Shown: positions 17,251 to 25,931, counted from the first letter of the stretch. The stretch: 33,506 nucleotides of DNA from Oscillospiraceae bacterium (GCA_020025545.1 JAHHRX010000021.1:1-33506); one strand, 5' to 3'. A program made the numbers and translations. Notes: generated from the letters alone by a model not told the origin.

Positions 17251-18465
17251 ATGAGCAGCGAAACCAAAGCTTTTATGGCCCCCTGTTCTTCTATGGATAT
17301 CGAGAGAATGCAAACCTGGCTGGAGGATATGGCTGCCGATGGCTGGCTCCTCCAAAAGCGCCTGTTTTTCCTGAACCGTTACCGTTTTTATAAAATCTCT
17401 CCCCTGAAAACACGATACCGTTTGATGGCTGTTTCTGACAATCTGGAACGCTGGAACACAGCCCCCAATGCAGATCATCAGTCCCTTGCCGAAGAATTTG
17501 GCTGGGAATATGTCTGCAAATGCAAATTGTTCCATGTTTACAGATCCTACGATGAAGAAGCCCGGGAGCTGAACACCGATCCCGCTGTGCAGGCAGAATC
17601 TCTGCGTTATATCCAGCGTCGTGCACTGTTTTCGGCACTGATTGCCGTGCTGATTCCTCTTGCGTTTATGGCAATTCTCTGGTTCTTTTCCGGCACAGTG
17701 GGTATGTGGCGTTCGATAATTCGAGATTATACCATTTTCGGATATTTCCGGATGTTCATTCTGCTGTCCATCAGCGTAATGGGAATTTACCGTTCAATCA
17801 CTTTGCTGCGTCTGCGCCACCGTCTGAAAACACACGGACTTCCCATTAAGCGCAAGGATTGGCAAAAGAAAGCCCTTCTCAACCGCGTTTCCCGCTGTGT
17901 GGGACTGGTGTTGTTTGTGTTTCTGTTATACTCCTCTATGGTGCTGCAAGTAGCGCAGACGGACGGAATGGGATTTTACCGGCTTGCAAAGGAAGGTCCC
18001 CAAATGCCGTTCCCGACAGTTCTCGATTTAGCAAAGGAAAGCGACATTGCATCTATTGAGCGCTCTGACTCCAGCAGAGTGAATGTTTGGAGCCACTATC
18101 TCAGCCCCGTCAACTATACATGGGGTGAAATTACCGATGCTGTAGATGCAGACGGTAACAAAGGCATGGTCAGTCTCACAATTGACTATCATGAATTGTG
18201 TTCCGAATGGCTCGCACGCAGGATTGCAAATGAATACAAGCGTCAGGCGATTAAAATCGGTACACCCGTGGAAAAAGCCGCAGACAGCGGTTGGGATATG
18301 GCCTACTTCTATCTTAACAGCTACCAAAAACCGACAGCCGTCCTGCAAAAGGGAAAAATCGTCATGCGTGTGGAATTTCCCCGGCAGGATTTGGATGACC
18401 CATATCTGAATTTCGACCACTGGGTGGAAACCATGCTGACAAAGCTGAATTCCGGCAGCAGATAA
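17251..18465 (+). CDS. DUF2812-family membrane protein
   Basis: The 404-residue protein begins with a soluble DUF2812-like region (about 1-120) with the typical EDMAADGWLLQK and FYKISPLKTRYRL segments. Three hydrophobic segments (about 127-150, 165-188 and 215-238) follow, and then an extracytoplasmic-looking C-terminal domain of about 165 residues. The biochemical role of DUF2812 is not established; it is commonly encoded with PadR regulators. The ATG at 17251 follows AAAGGAG, and the frame upstream of it lies inside the PadR gene. The pair is cotranscribed from the PadR promoter and closed by the hairpin at 18485. Confidence 0.8.
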   Translation: MSSETKAFMAPCSSMDIERMQTWLEDMAADGWLLQKRLFFLNRYRFYKISPLKTRYRLMAVSDNLERWNTAPNADHQSLAEEFGWEYVCKCKLFHVYRSYDEEARELNTDPAVQAESLRYIQRRALFSALIAVLIPLAFMAILWFFSGTVGMWRSIIRDYTIFGYFRMFILLSISVMGIYRSITLLRLRHRLKTHGLPIKRKDWQKKALLNRVSRCVGLVLFVFLLYSSMVLQVAQTDGMGFYRLAKEGPQMPFPTVLDLAKESDIASIERSDSSRVNVWSHYLSPVNYTWGEITDAVDADGNKGMVSLTIDYHELCSEWLARRIANEYKRQAIKIGTPVEKAADSGWDMAYFYLNSYQKPTAVLQKGKIVMRVEFPRQDLDDPYLNFDHWVETMLTKLNSGSR

Positions 18466-18484
18466 CAAAATAACCGCATAACAA

Positions 18485-18522
18485 AGCGAGCAGGCAGCCC
18501 TCAAAGGGGTTGCCTGCTCGCT
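18485..18522. terminator. Strong hairpin between convergent genes (bidirectional terminator)
   Basis: AGCGAGCAGGCA pairs perfectly with TGCCTGCTCGCT, with a further CCC/GGG pairing inside. It lies between the converging DUF2812 and P-type ATPase genes. T tracts on both sides are modest (GTTTGCATTTT on plus, TTTGTTAT on minus). Confidence 0.7.
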
Positions 18523-18579
18523 GTTTGCATTTTAGGTCAGGTGCCGCATCCAACACGGCGTTCCGGGAGAATTTGCGTC

Positions 18580-21234
18580 TTACGCAGTCTTGCGGTCCTT
18601 GGCGGAAAGATACTTTCTCTTGAAGAACTTCACACACTCCACAACAGGAATCACAGAAATTGCCAGACCCATAGCCACGGCATACTCAGCCAGAGAAATA
18701 TGGCTGAAGCCGAAAGCATCACTGAGGAAGGGCACATAAATTACGGTGGTGGTGAGAATCAGGGAAAGGAGCATTGCGCCGAAGAGGAAAAGGTTGTGGC
18801 TGCGCAGAGAGAACACAGACTTCAGCTGAGATCTCATGTTGAAGCTGTGGAAAATCTCAGCCATAGACATGGTCAAAAATGCCATGGTCATACCGTCGGG
18901 GCTGTTGGCGATTTCCCAGACACCGGCTTCCATATAGTGGCCGATGAAATAAGCCGCCAGAGTAACAACGGAAACCAGCAAACCCTGATAGGCGCAGTCC
19001 GTACCCAGGCCGCCGGCAAAAATGCCGTCCTTGGGGTTTCTGGGCTTGCGCTGCATGATGTCCGGCTCGGCTTCTTCCATACCCAGCGCAAGTGCCGGGA
19101 AACAGTCGGTAATCAGGTTGATCCAGAGAATATGCACCGGCTCCAGAATGGTGAAGCCCAGCATGGTTGCTGTAAAGATAGAGATAACCTCGGAGAGGTT
19201 GGAGGACAGCAGGAACTGAATGGCCTTACGGATATTATCATAAATCCGTCTGCCCTCACCCACGGCGCTGACGATGGTAGCAAAGTTATCGTCTGCCAGA
19301 ACCATATCCGCGACATTCTTGGTAACATCCGTACCGGTGATGCCCATGCCCACGCCGATGTCGGCGGCCTTAATGGAGGGCGCGTCGTTAACGCCGTCGC
19401 CGGTCATGGCGGTGATGCAGCCACGCTGCTTCCATGCATTCACGATACGAACCTTATGCTCGGGCTGTACACGGGCGTAGACGGAATAGTTAACCACCTG
19501 CTCAAGGAAATCCTCGTCGGAGATTTCGTCCAGCTGTGCGCCGGTGATCGCCTGTGCGGGGTCATCGATAATTCCCAGCTGCATTGCAATTGCAACAGCG
19601 GTGTCCCGATGGTCACCGGTAATCATAATGGGACGGATGGATGCGCCGCGGCATTCTGCAATGGCATCGGCAACTTCATCACGGACCGGGTCGATCATGC
19701 CCTCAAGACCCAGGAAAATCAGATCATTTTCGAGGTTTGCAGGCTCAAAGCTCTCGGGCGTGCTGTCCCAATGTCTTTCCGCTCCCGCAAGGACACGCAG
19801 GGCCTTGTCTGCCATTTTCTTGTTCTGCGCCAGAATCTCGCCCCTGACCTGTTCGGTCATGGGAAGGATCTGTCCGTCCTTCAGCACCTTGGTGCACTGC
19901 TTCAGCAGCTCGTCAGGGGCACCCTTGGTAAACTGAATGATCTTGCCGTCAGCACTCCGATGGACGGTACTCATGAGCTTACGCATGGAGTCGAAGGGAG
20001 CTTCACCGATTCGAGGCATTTCGGCCTTCAGATCGGGTTTGCGGAAGCCCTTTGCCCGTGCAAAATTCACCAGAGCATTTTCGGTAGGCTCGCCTACGGC
20101 GTTTTCGCTTTCGTCCAGTTCGGAATCGGAGCAAAGGGCCATTGCCTTTGCCAAACGATCTTCGTCATTGCTGTATGTGTCCACCACGGTCATCTTGTTC
20201 TGGGTGAGGGTTCCGGTCTTATCCGAGCAGATGATCTGGGTGCAGCCCAGGGTTTCCACGGCGGTGAGCTTGCGGATGACCGCATTTCTCCGGGACATTT
20301 TCGTGACGCCGATGGAAAGCACAATGGTAACCACTGCGGAAAGTCCCTCGGGGATTGCCGCAACGGCCAGAGAAACCGCTACCATGAAGGAGTTCAGAAT
20401 ATTTGCACCGGTCAGGGAGCCGTTCTTCAGAACACCCACCACGAAAATCACGGCACAAATGGCCAGCACGATCCAGGTCAGCACCTTGCTGAGCTTTGCC
20501 AGCTGGATCTGCAGAGGGGTCTTTCCATCCTTTGCCTGACTGATGGCATCGGCAATCTTACCCATTTCCGTCTGCATGCCGGTGGCAACCACCACAGCCT
20601 TGCCACGGCCGTAGGCAATGGAGCTGCCCATATAGAGCATATTGCTTCTGTCACCCAGAGGAACGGCCTTTCCGTCAGGATTGGAAATTTCCTTTTCCTG
20701 CTTGTTAACCGGCACGGACTCGCCGGTAAGGGCAGATTCCTCTGCCTTAAGACTGGCGGCCTCCAGAATTCTGGCATCCGCAGGCACTGCGTCGCCTGCT
20801 TCCAGCAGGATGATGTCGCCGACTACGATGTCTTCACTTTTAATCTGGCGGATCATTCCGTCCCGCAGCACCTTACTGGTTGCGGCGGACATTTCGTTGA
20901 GGGCTTCAATCGCTTTTTCCGCCTTGCTTTCCTGCATCACGCCGAGAACAGCGTTCAGAACCACAACAAACAGAATGATAAATACATCTGTGAAGGATTC
21001 ATTGGCGTAGATACTGGTTACAGCGGAAATTCCTGCCGCCACCAACAAAATGATGATCATGGGATCAGCCAGCTGAGAAAGAAATCTGCGGAAAACAGAA
21101 ACTTTCTTGGCTTCTACCAGCTTGTTCTTTCCGTCTTTTGCAAGTCTGGCGGCAGCTTCATTGCCGCTGAGACCGCTGTCGCTGGAATGAACTTCCGTCA
21201 GCACTTGCTCGGATGGGCGTAAATAGTGGTCCAT
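18580..21234 (-). CDS. Cation-transporting P-type ATPase, probable manganese/calcium exporter
   Basis: The 884-residue membrane pump has all P2-type landmarks: an N-terminal cation-ATPase segment, an actuator TGES motif, the PEGL ion-binding helix (AVAAIPEGLS), the phosphorylation motif DKTGT with Asp338, a nucleotide domain with KGAPD, and the hinge TGDGVNDAPS (about 608). The C-terminal half holds the usual extra helices of SERCA-like pumps. The leader RNA folds as a yybP-ykoY manganese riboswitch, which points to Mn2+ export, as for the Lactococcus pump YoaB; Ca2+ is the other candidate from sequence alone. The ATG at 21234 is behind AAGGAG; earlier in-frame codons fall inside the riboswitch terminator. 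No key residue is missing. Confidence 0.88.
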   Translation of the reverse strand: MDHYLRPSEQVLTEVHSSDSGLSGNEAAARLAKDGKNKLVEAKKVSVFRRFLSQLADPMIIILLVAAGISAVTSIYANESFTDVFIILFVVVLNAVLGVMQESKAEKAIEALNEMSAATSKVLRDGMIRQIKSEDIVVGDIILLEAGDAVPADARILEAASLKAEESALTGESVPVNKQEKEISNPDGKAVPLGDRSNMLYMGSSIAYGRGKAVVVATGMQTEMGKIADAISQAKDGKTPLQIQLAKLSKVLTWIVLAICAVIFVVGVLKNGSLTGANILNSFMVAVSLAVAAIPEGLSAVVTIVLSIGVTKMSRRNAVIRKLTAVETLGCTQIICSDKTGTLTQNKMTVVDTYSNDEDRLAKAMALCSDSELDESENAVGEPTENALVNFARAKGFRKPDLKAEMPRIGEAPFDSMRKLMSTVHRSADGKIIQFTKGAPDELLKQCTKVLKDGQILPMTEQVRGEILAQNKKMADKALRVLAGAERHWDSTPESFEPANLENDLIFLGLEGMIDPVRDEVADAIAECRGASIRPIMITGDHRDTAVAIAMQLGIIDDPAQAITGAQLDEISDEDFLEQVVNYSVYARVQPEHKVRIVNAWKQRGCITAMTGDGVNDAPSIKAADIGVGMGITGTDVTKNVADMVLADDNFATIVSAVGEGRRIYDNIRKAIQFLLSSNLSEVISIFTATMLGFTILEPVHILWINLITDCFPALALGMEEAEPDIMQRKPRNPKDGIFAGGLGTDCAYQGLLVSVVTLAAYFIGHYMEAGVWEIANSPDGMTMAFLTMSMAEIFHSFNMRSQLKSVFSLRSHNLFLFGAMLLSLILTTTVIYVPFLSDAFGFSHISLAEYAVAMGLAISVIPVVECVKFFKRKYLSAKDRKTA

Positions 21235-21271
21235 TTTGATTCTCCTTATCATTTTTCGTGGGAATTGACAT

Positions 21272-21310
21272 ATAAAAAGACTTGTGTATGGAAATTCCAT
21301 ACACAAGTCT
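21272..21310 (-). terminator. Riboswitch-controlled transcription terminator
   Basis: A perfect inverted repeat with 16-base arms and a single central base (21278-21310) is followed on the minus strand by five T. Its 5' arm contains the 3' strand of aptamer stem P1, so the two structures exclude each other. Mn2+ binding would hold P1 and let transcription continue into the ATPase gene. Confidence 0.85.
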
Positions 21311-21422
21311 CATTCTCAAAGGCGCATATTACCCTTTTAGTCAGACCAGATACAGGCAGCCCTGTAACAGGAATGTTGATCTGACACGCCCGGAGGGCGT
21401 CAAATTACTCCCATTGTGTATG
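21298..21422 (-). promoter_or_regulatory. yybP-ykoY manganese riboswitch aptamer
   Basis: Read on the minus strand, CATACACAA (21422-21414) pairs with TTGTGTATG (21306-21298) to make a perfect 9-bp P1. Inside are the conserved GGGAGTA loop, a GC hairpin (ACGCCC/GGGCGT), the ATCAACATTC metal-site segment within a stem closed by GTCAGA/TCTGAC, an inner TACAGG/CCTGTA hairpin and a final GAGACTT. These are the hallmarks of the class known to bind Mn2+ and control Mn exporters. Confidence 0.85.
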
Positions 21423-21425
21423 ACC

Positions 21426-21454
21426 ATTTTACCATTAAAAATTTCGGAAGTCAA
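21426..21454 (-). promoter_or_regulatory. Promoter of the riboswitch/P-type ATPase transcript
   Basis: On the minus strand a -35 box TTGACT (21454-21449) is 17 bases from a -10 box TAAAAT (21431-21426). The likely start point lies at the very beginning of the aptamer. Confidence 0.75.
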
Positions 21455-21546
21455 GGGGATTCTCCCGCAAAACGCTTTGCCGAAATAGTGTCTGCGGTGG
21501 GGCCTTCTTCAATCAGGGGAAGATGCTGTACTTTCCCTGCAAGCTA

Positions 21547-21555
21547 TGATATACT
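21547..21555 (+). promoter_or_regulatory. Candidate extended -10 promoter of the RsmH-like gene
   Basis: TGA before TATACT (21550-21555) forms an extended -10 about 34 bases before the start codon. No clear -35 box was seen. Confidence 0.4.
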
Positions 21556-21588
21556 GAAAGCACAAAAATCCCATCTGGAGGAACTTCT

Positions 21589-22635
21589 ATGGAACAGCAG
21601 CACAAACGGCGGGTGCATTACTCCGGCACCCACCCCAAGCGCTTTGAAGAAAAATACAAGGAACTGAACCCGGAAAAATATAAGGATACCGTAGAAAAGG
21701 TCATCGCCCGGGGCAACACTCCGGCAGGAATGCACATTTCCATTATGGTGGACGAAATTCTGGACTTTCTGCAAATCAAGCCCGGTCAGGTAGGCGTGGA
21801 TGCCACGCTGGGCTACGGCGGTCACACCCGGCGGATGCTGGAAAAGCTTGCGGGACAGGGGCACATCTACGGACTGGATGTAGACCCCATCGAGTCCGCA
21901 AAAACCGAGCAGCATCTCCGGGAACTGGGCTTCGGTGAGGAAATCTTTACCAGACGCCTGCAAAATTTCCGGGATATTGACCGGGTAGTTGCCGACACCG
22001 GACGGAAGCTGGACTTTGTGCTGGCAGATCTGGGCGTGTCCTCCATGCAGATTGACAACCCCCAGCGAGGCTTTTCCTATAAAACAGACGGCCCTCTGGA
22101 TCTGCGCCTGAATCCTCAGGCCGGCATCACCGCTGCCCAGCGTCTGGCTGAGCTGGATCGGGACGAAATCGCAGGAATGTTCATGGAAAACGCAGACGAA
22201 CCTTACGCAGAAGAAATTGCGGATGTGCTTATGGCGCGGCGCGCCGCCGGAAAAGCCATTGAAACCACCACCGATATGCGGCAGGTTGTGGAAGATGCTC
22301 TGGCGTTTCTGCCCACAAAGGAGCGGAAGGAGGCCGTGAAAAAATCCTGCCAGCGAACCTTTCAGGCGCTGCGGATCGACATCAACAGTGAATTTGAAGT
22401 GCTCTACGAATTTCTCGAAAAGCTCCCCGCTGTAATGGCCCCGGGCGGACGGATCGCAGTACTGACCTTCCACTCCGGTGAAGACCGCCTTGTTAAGAAA
22501 TCCTTTAAAGCGCTGGTGCAGGAAGGGATTTACAGTGATGCTGCCCGGGATGTGATCCGCCCCTCAGCACAGGAATGTTTCCGCAACCCTCGTGCCAAAT
22601 CTACGAAAATGCGCTGGGCCGTTATGGCAAAGTGA
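21589..22635 (+). CDS. rsmH: RsmH (MraW)-family rRNA cytosine-N4 methyltransferase with N-terminal extension
   Basis: The 348-residue protein has the RsmH fold: SAM-binding DATLGYGGHT (71-80), GLDVDP (95-100), catalytic-region DLGVSSMQID (147-156), GPLDLR, and the C-terminal FHSGEDRLVK and NPRAKSTKMR motifs. RsmH methylates C1402 of 16S rRNA. Classical RsmH begins only about ten residues before its first His motif, whereas here about 45 extra, charged residues precede MHISIMVDEIL. The gene is also alone, away from any cell-division (mraZ-ftsL) cluster. It may be a second copy or a paralogue with another target; a housekeeping rsmH elsewhere would be expected. The ATG follows GGAGG. Confidence 0.82.
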   Translation: MEQQHKRRVHYSGTHPKRFEEKYKELNPEKYKDTVEKVIARGNTPAGMHISIMVDEILDFLQIKPGQVGVDATLGYGGHTRRMLEKLAGQGHIYGLDVDPIESAKTEQHLRELGFGEEIFTRRLQNFRDIDRVVADTGRKLDFVLADLGVSSMQIDNPQRGFSYKTDGPLDLRLNPQAGITAAQRLAELDRDEIAGMFMENADEPYAEEIADVLMARRAAGKAIETTTDMRQVVEDALAFLPTKERKEAVKKSCQRTFQALRIDINSEFEVLYEFLEKLPAVMAPGGRIAVLTFHSGEDRLVKKSFKALVQEGIYSDAARDVIRPSAQECFRNPRAKSTKMRWAVMAK

Positions 22636-22644
22636 GAAAATCCT

Positions 22645-22673
22645 AAGCCCTTCGGCTGAGCCGGAGGGCTTTT
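22645..22673 (+). terminator. Intrinsic terminator after the RsmH-like gene
   Basis: AAGCCCTTCGGC pairs with GCCGGAGGGCTT (one G-U), followed by TTTT. It lies between converging genes and may also serve the XRE gene on the minus strand, where the T tract is weaker. Confidence 0.75.
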
Positions 22674-22678
22674 GCCGA

Positions 22679-23305
22679 CTAAAATATGCCTCTGTTATAC
22701 CGGAACTGGGCATACAGCATAAGTAAAAAGCCAAGCCCCATAATCGCCAGAGAGCCGTATTCTACCCACGCCGCATGAAAAACAGCAAACAGCGCAGAAA
22801 ACAGCATTGTCCCGATGCCCATAATCATTGTACCCAATCCCATGGCAAAGCAATACGCCTTTTGGTCTTCCTTTCTAACCCTTCGGCGGTTATACCAGTG
22901 AATGGTCGCTATATTGCCGCACATATTAAAAACACCCATTGCAGAAAAGAGGATTCCCAGCACAAACGGAAAAACATATTCCCGAAACGGCGGATACCAG
23001 AACGCTGCCGCTCCCACAAGCGCTGTGCAAAGCACCGCTGACAGAGCAGCGATTACTTTCTTTTGCCGCTTGATGACCACATTCTTTTCGACCAGTGCTG
23101 CTTCACGCTCCCGGTTTGGGGAAAGCTCGCCGTATGGCACCTCAAAATATTCTGCCAGCAGGCGCAGGGACTCTTCGCTGGGCAGGCCAATGCCGTTTTC
23201 CCATTTTGCAACGGCGGAACGGCTGATATGAATTTCCTCCGCCAGCTTATTCTGGGAAATCCCCCGCTGCATACGCAATTCCCGCAATCTTTCAGAAAAT
23301 TCCAT
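22679..23305 (-). CDS. XRE-family regulator with C-terminal membrane domain
   Basis: The 208-residue protein starts with a Cro/CI-type helix-turn-helix (about 3-58; SQNKLAEEIHISRSAVAKWENG). A linker and four hydrophobic segments follow (about 85-104, 112-131, 148-175 and 180-200). Such membrane-tethered XRE proteins are common in Firmicutes, but their signals are mostly unknown. The second ATG (23305) is preferred because AAAGGAG abuts the first and lies 7 bases before the second. It is a single-gene unit with its own promoter, and a pair of direct repeats lies upstream. Confidence 0.82.
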   Translation of the reverse strand: MEFSERLRELRMQRGISQNKLAEEIHISRSAVAKWENGIGLPSEESLRLLAEYFEVPYGELSPNREREAALVEKNVVIKRQKKVIAALSAVLCTALVGAAAFWYPPFREYVFPFVLGILFSAMGVFNMCGNIATIHWYNRRRVRKEDQKAYCFAMGLGTMIMGIGTMLFSALFAVFHAAWVEYGSLAIMGLGFLLMLYAQFRYNRGIF

Positions 23306-23335
23306 TTTCATTCTCCTTTGTCGTTTGATGACTGG

Positions 23336-23396
23336 ATTGTAGCATAAATGTCCGGAAAACAGTTGTTACTTTTGCCGGACACGCTGTTACTTTTGC
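23336..23396 (-). promoter_or_regulatory. XRE gene promoter with paired direct repeats
   Basis: On the minus strand an extended -10 (TGC before TACAAT, 23344-23336) lies about 30 bases before the start codon. Upstream, GCAAAAGTAACA occurs twice (23375-23364 and 23396-23385), 21 bases apart, that is two helical turns. The same-face spacing suggests a regulator binding site around and above -35. Confidence 0.5.
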
Positions 23397-23456
23397 GGTT
23401 TTCCCGGAATTTCCGGGTTTTGACAGGTCAATGAAAACAGGATAAAAGATATTCAC

Positions 23457-23493
23457 GCAAAAATCAAGGCCTCCGGCTGCGCCGGAGGCCTTG
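23457..23493 (-). terminator. Terminator of the beta-glucoside operon
   Basis: A perfect 13-bp stem (CAAGGCCTCCGGC with GCCGGAGGCCTTG) and a 3-base loop are followed on the minus strand by ATTTTT. It lies about 40 bases after the FGGY kinase stop. Confidence 0.85.
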
Positions 23494-23531
23494 GTTTATC
23501 CCTGCAAGGCAGGATTTGCCGCAGGGTGCTT

Positions 23532-25004
23532 CTACAGATACAACTTTCGATAGAACTCCTGCATACGCTTTTGTCCCTGCTGATATACGCCGGATATTTG
23601 CTCGTTGGGCATATATGTCTCCACAGAATGACCGGCCAGAGCAAAAGACAGCGCCTTTTCATAGCTTTCACAGGCATTCAGTGCAACCGCCGCACTAACC
23701 CATGCGCCGACGGCGGTTTGCTCCGAAGAATCCTGATCATGCAGCAGCTTCTTTTGGTAGATATCAGCCTGCATCTGATTGAAGGCGGAAAATTTTGTAA
23801 GGCCGCCGCCAATTTGGATTTCCTCTATTTTGCCGATATTCTTTTCAAGAATCTGCAGATTCTCATTTGCCTCATAAGCAATGCTTTCCAGCAATGCCCG
23901 AGCCATATCATCCCGTGTCGTTCCCAGATTCATATTGGCAAAGCAGCCGGTGGCATTACTGTTAAAATCGGGGGAACCTCTTCCCTGAAAGTAAGGAAGC
24001 ACGATACAGCCGTTTGCACCTGCGGGTGCCCGCTCCACAGCAGCATTGACCGCTTCTATCGATTTCTCCTCCGAAAACAGCGTTCGCATAATCCAGTTGT
24101 ACATAGCCGCACAGGACAGCATGCTGCTCTCCATAACATATTTTCCGGGTATTGCATGAGCACCGCAGATAATATTGGACGGGATTTCTTCCGGCACCAT
24201 GTCGCTGTATGCCAGCAGAAAAGCGCCGGTTCCTGTTGTAATTTCTGCACTTTTCGCACGAATAATGCCTTGCCCAAGCGCAGCACACTGCTGATCCCCG
24301 CCGGCTGACACTACCGGGATCCCGGACTGCAGTCCTGTTTTTTCTGCAAATTCCCGGGAGACTGTACCGATAACGCTTCCGGCCGGTGCCAATGTGCAAA
24401 GCTTTTCACTGTCAACTTCAAAAATATCCAGCAGCTCAGGCTCCCACTCCAGTGTGCGGATATTCATAAGCAGGCTTCTGGCGCCGTAGGTATGATCCGT
24501 CACATATTTACCGGTTATCCGGCTGACAATATAATCTGCGATCGTGCAAATTTTCTTTGTTTTCTTGTAGAGCTCCGGTTCCGTTCTGCGGAACCACGTC
24601 ATTTTGGTTCCGGAAAAAACAGTATTGATTCTGGCTCCCGCCAGCCGATGCACCTTTTCCTGACAGCATGCCAGTTCCGCAACAATACCCGCATTTCTCT
24701 TATCCTGCCACATAATTGCCGGGCGGAGAGCCTCTCCATTTTCCCCCACAGGAATGATACTGGAGCGCTGTGAAGTCAGCGAAATCCCATCAATGGATAG
24801 TTTCCTGTCAGCCGCAAATTCTGCAGCAGCTTTTCCTATGATACAGATTGCATTTGCCCAGTCATCTGCATTCTGCTCTGCCATTCCTTCTCCGAAGTAC
24901 TGTACACAATAGGAAATTTGCTTCCAAAATATCGGCTTTCCCTGAGGGTCATAGAGAACACCGCGAATACTGGAAGTTCCCACATCAATCACAAGTATAT
25001 ACAC
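23532..25004 (-). CDS. FGGY-family carbohydrate kinase (xylulokinase-like)
   Basis: The roughly 490-residue cytoplasmic kinase phosphorylates a sugar or polyol with ATP. The N-terminal domain has the phosphate-binding IDVGTSSIRG segment, a WQDKR motif and the middle AGGDQQCAALG segment with its likely catalytic Asp. The C-terminal domain has the ATP-site IQIGGGLTKFSAFNQMQAD motif. Substrate cannot be fixed from sequence; xylulose- or gluconate-like sugars are the usual range. The GTG at 25004 follows GGAGG by 8 bases, while the ATG at 25019 overlaps that site and is the alternative. It lies within 40 bases of licT and shares the operon, which is odd because PTS sugars arrive already phosphorylated. 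Confidence 0.82.
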   Translation of the reverse strand: MYILVIDVGTSSIRGVLYDPQGKPIFWKQISYCVQYFGEGMAEQNADDWANAICIIGKAAAEFAADRKLSIDGISLTSQRSSIIPVGENGEALRPAIMWQDKRNAGIVAELACCQEKVHRLAGARINTVFSGTKMTWFRRTEPELYKKTKKICTIADYIVSRITGKYVTDHTYGARSLLMNIRTLEWEPELLDIFEVDSEKLCTLAPAGSVIGTVSREFAEKTGLQSGIPVVSAGGDQQCAALGQGIIRAKSAEITTGTGAFLLAYSDMVPEEIPSNIICGAHAIPGKYVMESSMLSCAAMYNWIMRTLFSEEKSIEAVNAAVERAPAGANGCIVLPYFQGRGSPDFNSNATGCFANMNLGTTRDDMARALLESIAYEANENLQILEKNIGKIEEIQIGGGLTKFSAFNQMQADIYQKKLLHDQDSSEQTAVGAWVSAAVALNACESYEKALSFALAGHSVETYMPNEQISGVYQQGQKRMQEFYRKLYL

Positions 25005-25041
25005 TGTATCCGCCTCCATGTACGATTACGCTGCCGCAGCT

Positions 25042-25881
25042 TCATTGCAGTTCCAGCAGGCGATGAATATATATTACAAGGTATAATTCTTCCTGCTTTG
25101 TCAATGTTACATGAAACTGTTTGTTGATAAAAGCTCCTATCTTTTTTACGCACTTATAGGATCTCTGGCAGGTGGAAACAATCTGATCGTACAGAAAATC
25201 CTGTTCATTATCCTTCACCAAATTGTTTTTTACGACCCGCTGTGCAAAAAGCCGCAGGTGTGTTACCAGACGGCTGTATGCAATACTGTCGGTATCGTAT
25301 ACAATCTTCAGGTCATACTTAATAATTTCCAGAATATTCTGCACGACTTCCAGTATCTGCAAATCCGTATCCCGATAGGGATTGTTTTCCTGTGCGTTGA
25401 TAAAATGGAAGGCAATGAATCCCAGTTCCCCATCCGGAAGCCGGACACCTACTCTCTGCTCAATCAGATCCAGGCAATACCTCGCAACATCGCACTCCCT
25501 GGGATTAAACTGTTTCATTTCAAGGAAGTAGAAATTGCGGAATACCTTTCCCTCCTGAAATCGACGGACCGCAAAGGAAATATGGTCCGTCAATGACAGG
25601 TAGATGTGGTCCATCAGCTTCATGTTGTACTTTTCCACTGCATAATCAATTGTCGCACGCGCAAGTTCAAAGTATAAACTGTCAATTTCTGTGGCGAGGC
25701 TGATAATATCATTCAGTAACGAGCGATCTCTTAAAACAAAAACCTTTTCAATATCTGCCTCATCAAGATCACAGCCGATACTTTTTGCAAAGCCCAGGCC
25801 TTTTCCCATCAGTATGACTTCATTGCCTGCATCATCCACCGCCATGATCACAGAATTATTTAGTACTTTTATAACTTTCAT
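25042..25881 (-). CDS. licT: BglG/LicT-family transcriptional antiterminator
   Basis: The 279-residue protein has an N-terminal CAT RNA-binding domain (1-55; NNSVIMAVDDAGNEVILMGKG-like strand and FAKSIG loop) and two PTS regulation domains. His100, His159, His208 and His273 correspond closely to the regulatory histidines of Bacillus subtilis LicT (100, 159, 207, 269), so control by the PTS enzyme and HPr is expected. When active it would bind the RAT hairpin in the operon leader and stop early termination. The ATG at 25881 follows GGAG by 5 bases and starts the conserved MKVIKVLNN. It is the third gene of the operon that it controls, which makes positive feedback. Confidence 0.92.
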   Translation of the reverse strand: MKVIKVLNNSVIMAVDDAGNEVILMGKGLGFAKSIGCDLDEADIEKVFVLRDRSLLNDIISLATEIDSLYFELARATIDYAVEKYNMKLMDHIYLSLTDHISFAVRRFQEGKVFRNFYFLEMKQFNPRECDVARYCLDLIEQRVGVRLPDGELGFIAFHFINAQENNPYRDTDLQILEVVQNILEIIKYDLKIVYDTDSIAYSRLVTHLRLFAQRVVKNNLVKDNEQDFLYDQIVSTCQRSYKCVKKIGAFINKQFHVTLTKQEELYLVIYIHRLLELQ

Positions 25882-25931
25882 ACGCACTCCGCTTTTTGCT
25901 ATGATAGAATTTACTCCAACAAAATGACAAA

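Noticed and set aside
18541..21222. A plus-strand open frame of 893 codons opposite the P-type ATPase
   Set aside because: It is His/Gly/Asn-rich, lacks any recognisable domain and lies entirely antisense to a pump with intact motifs.
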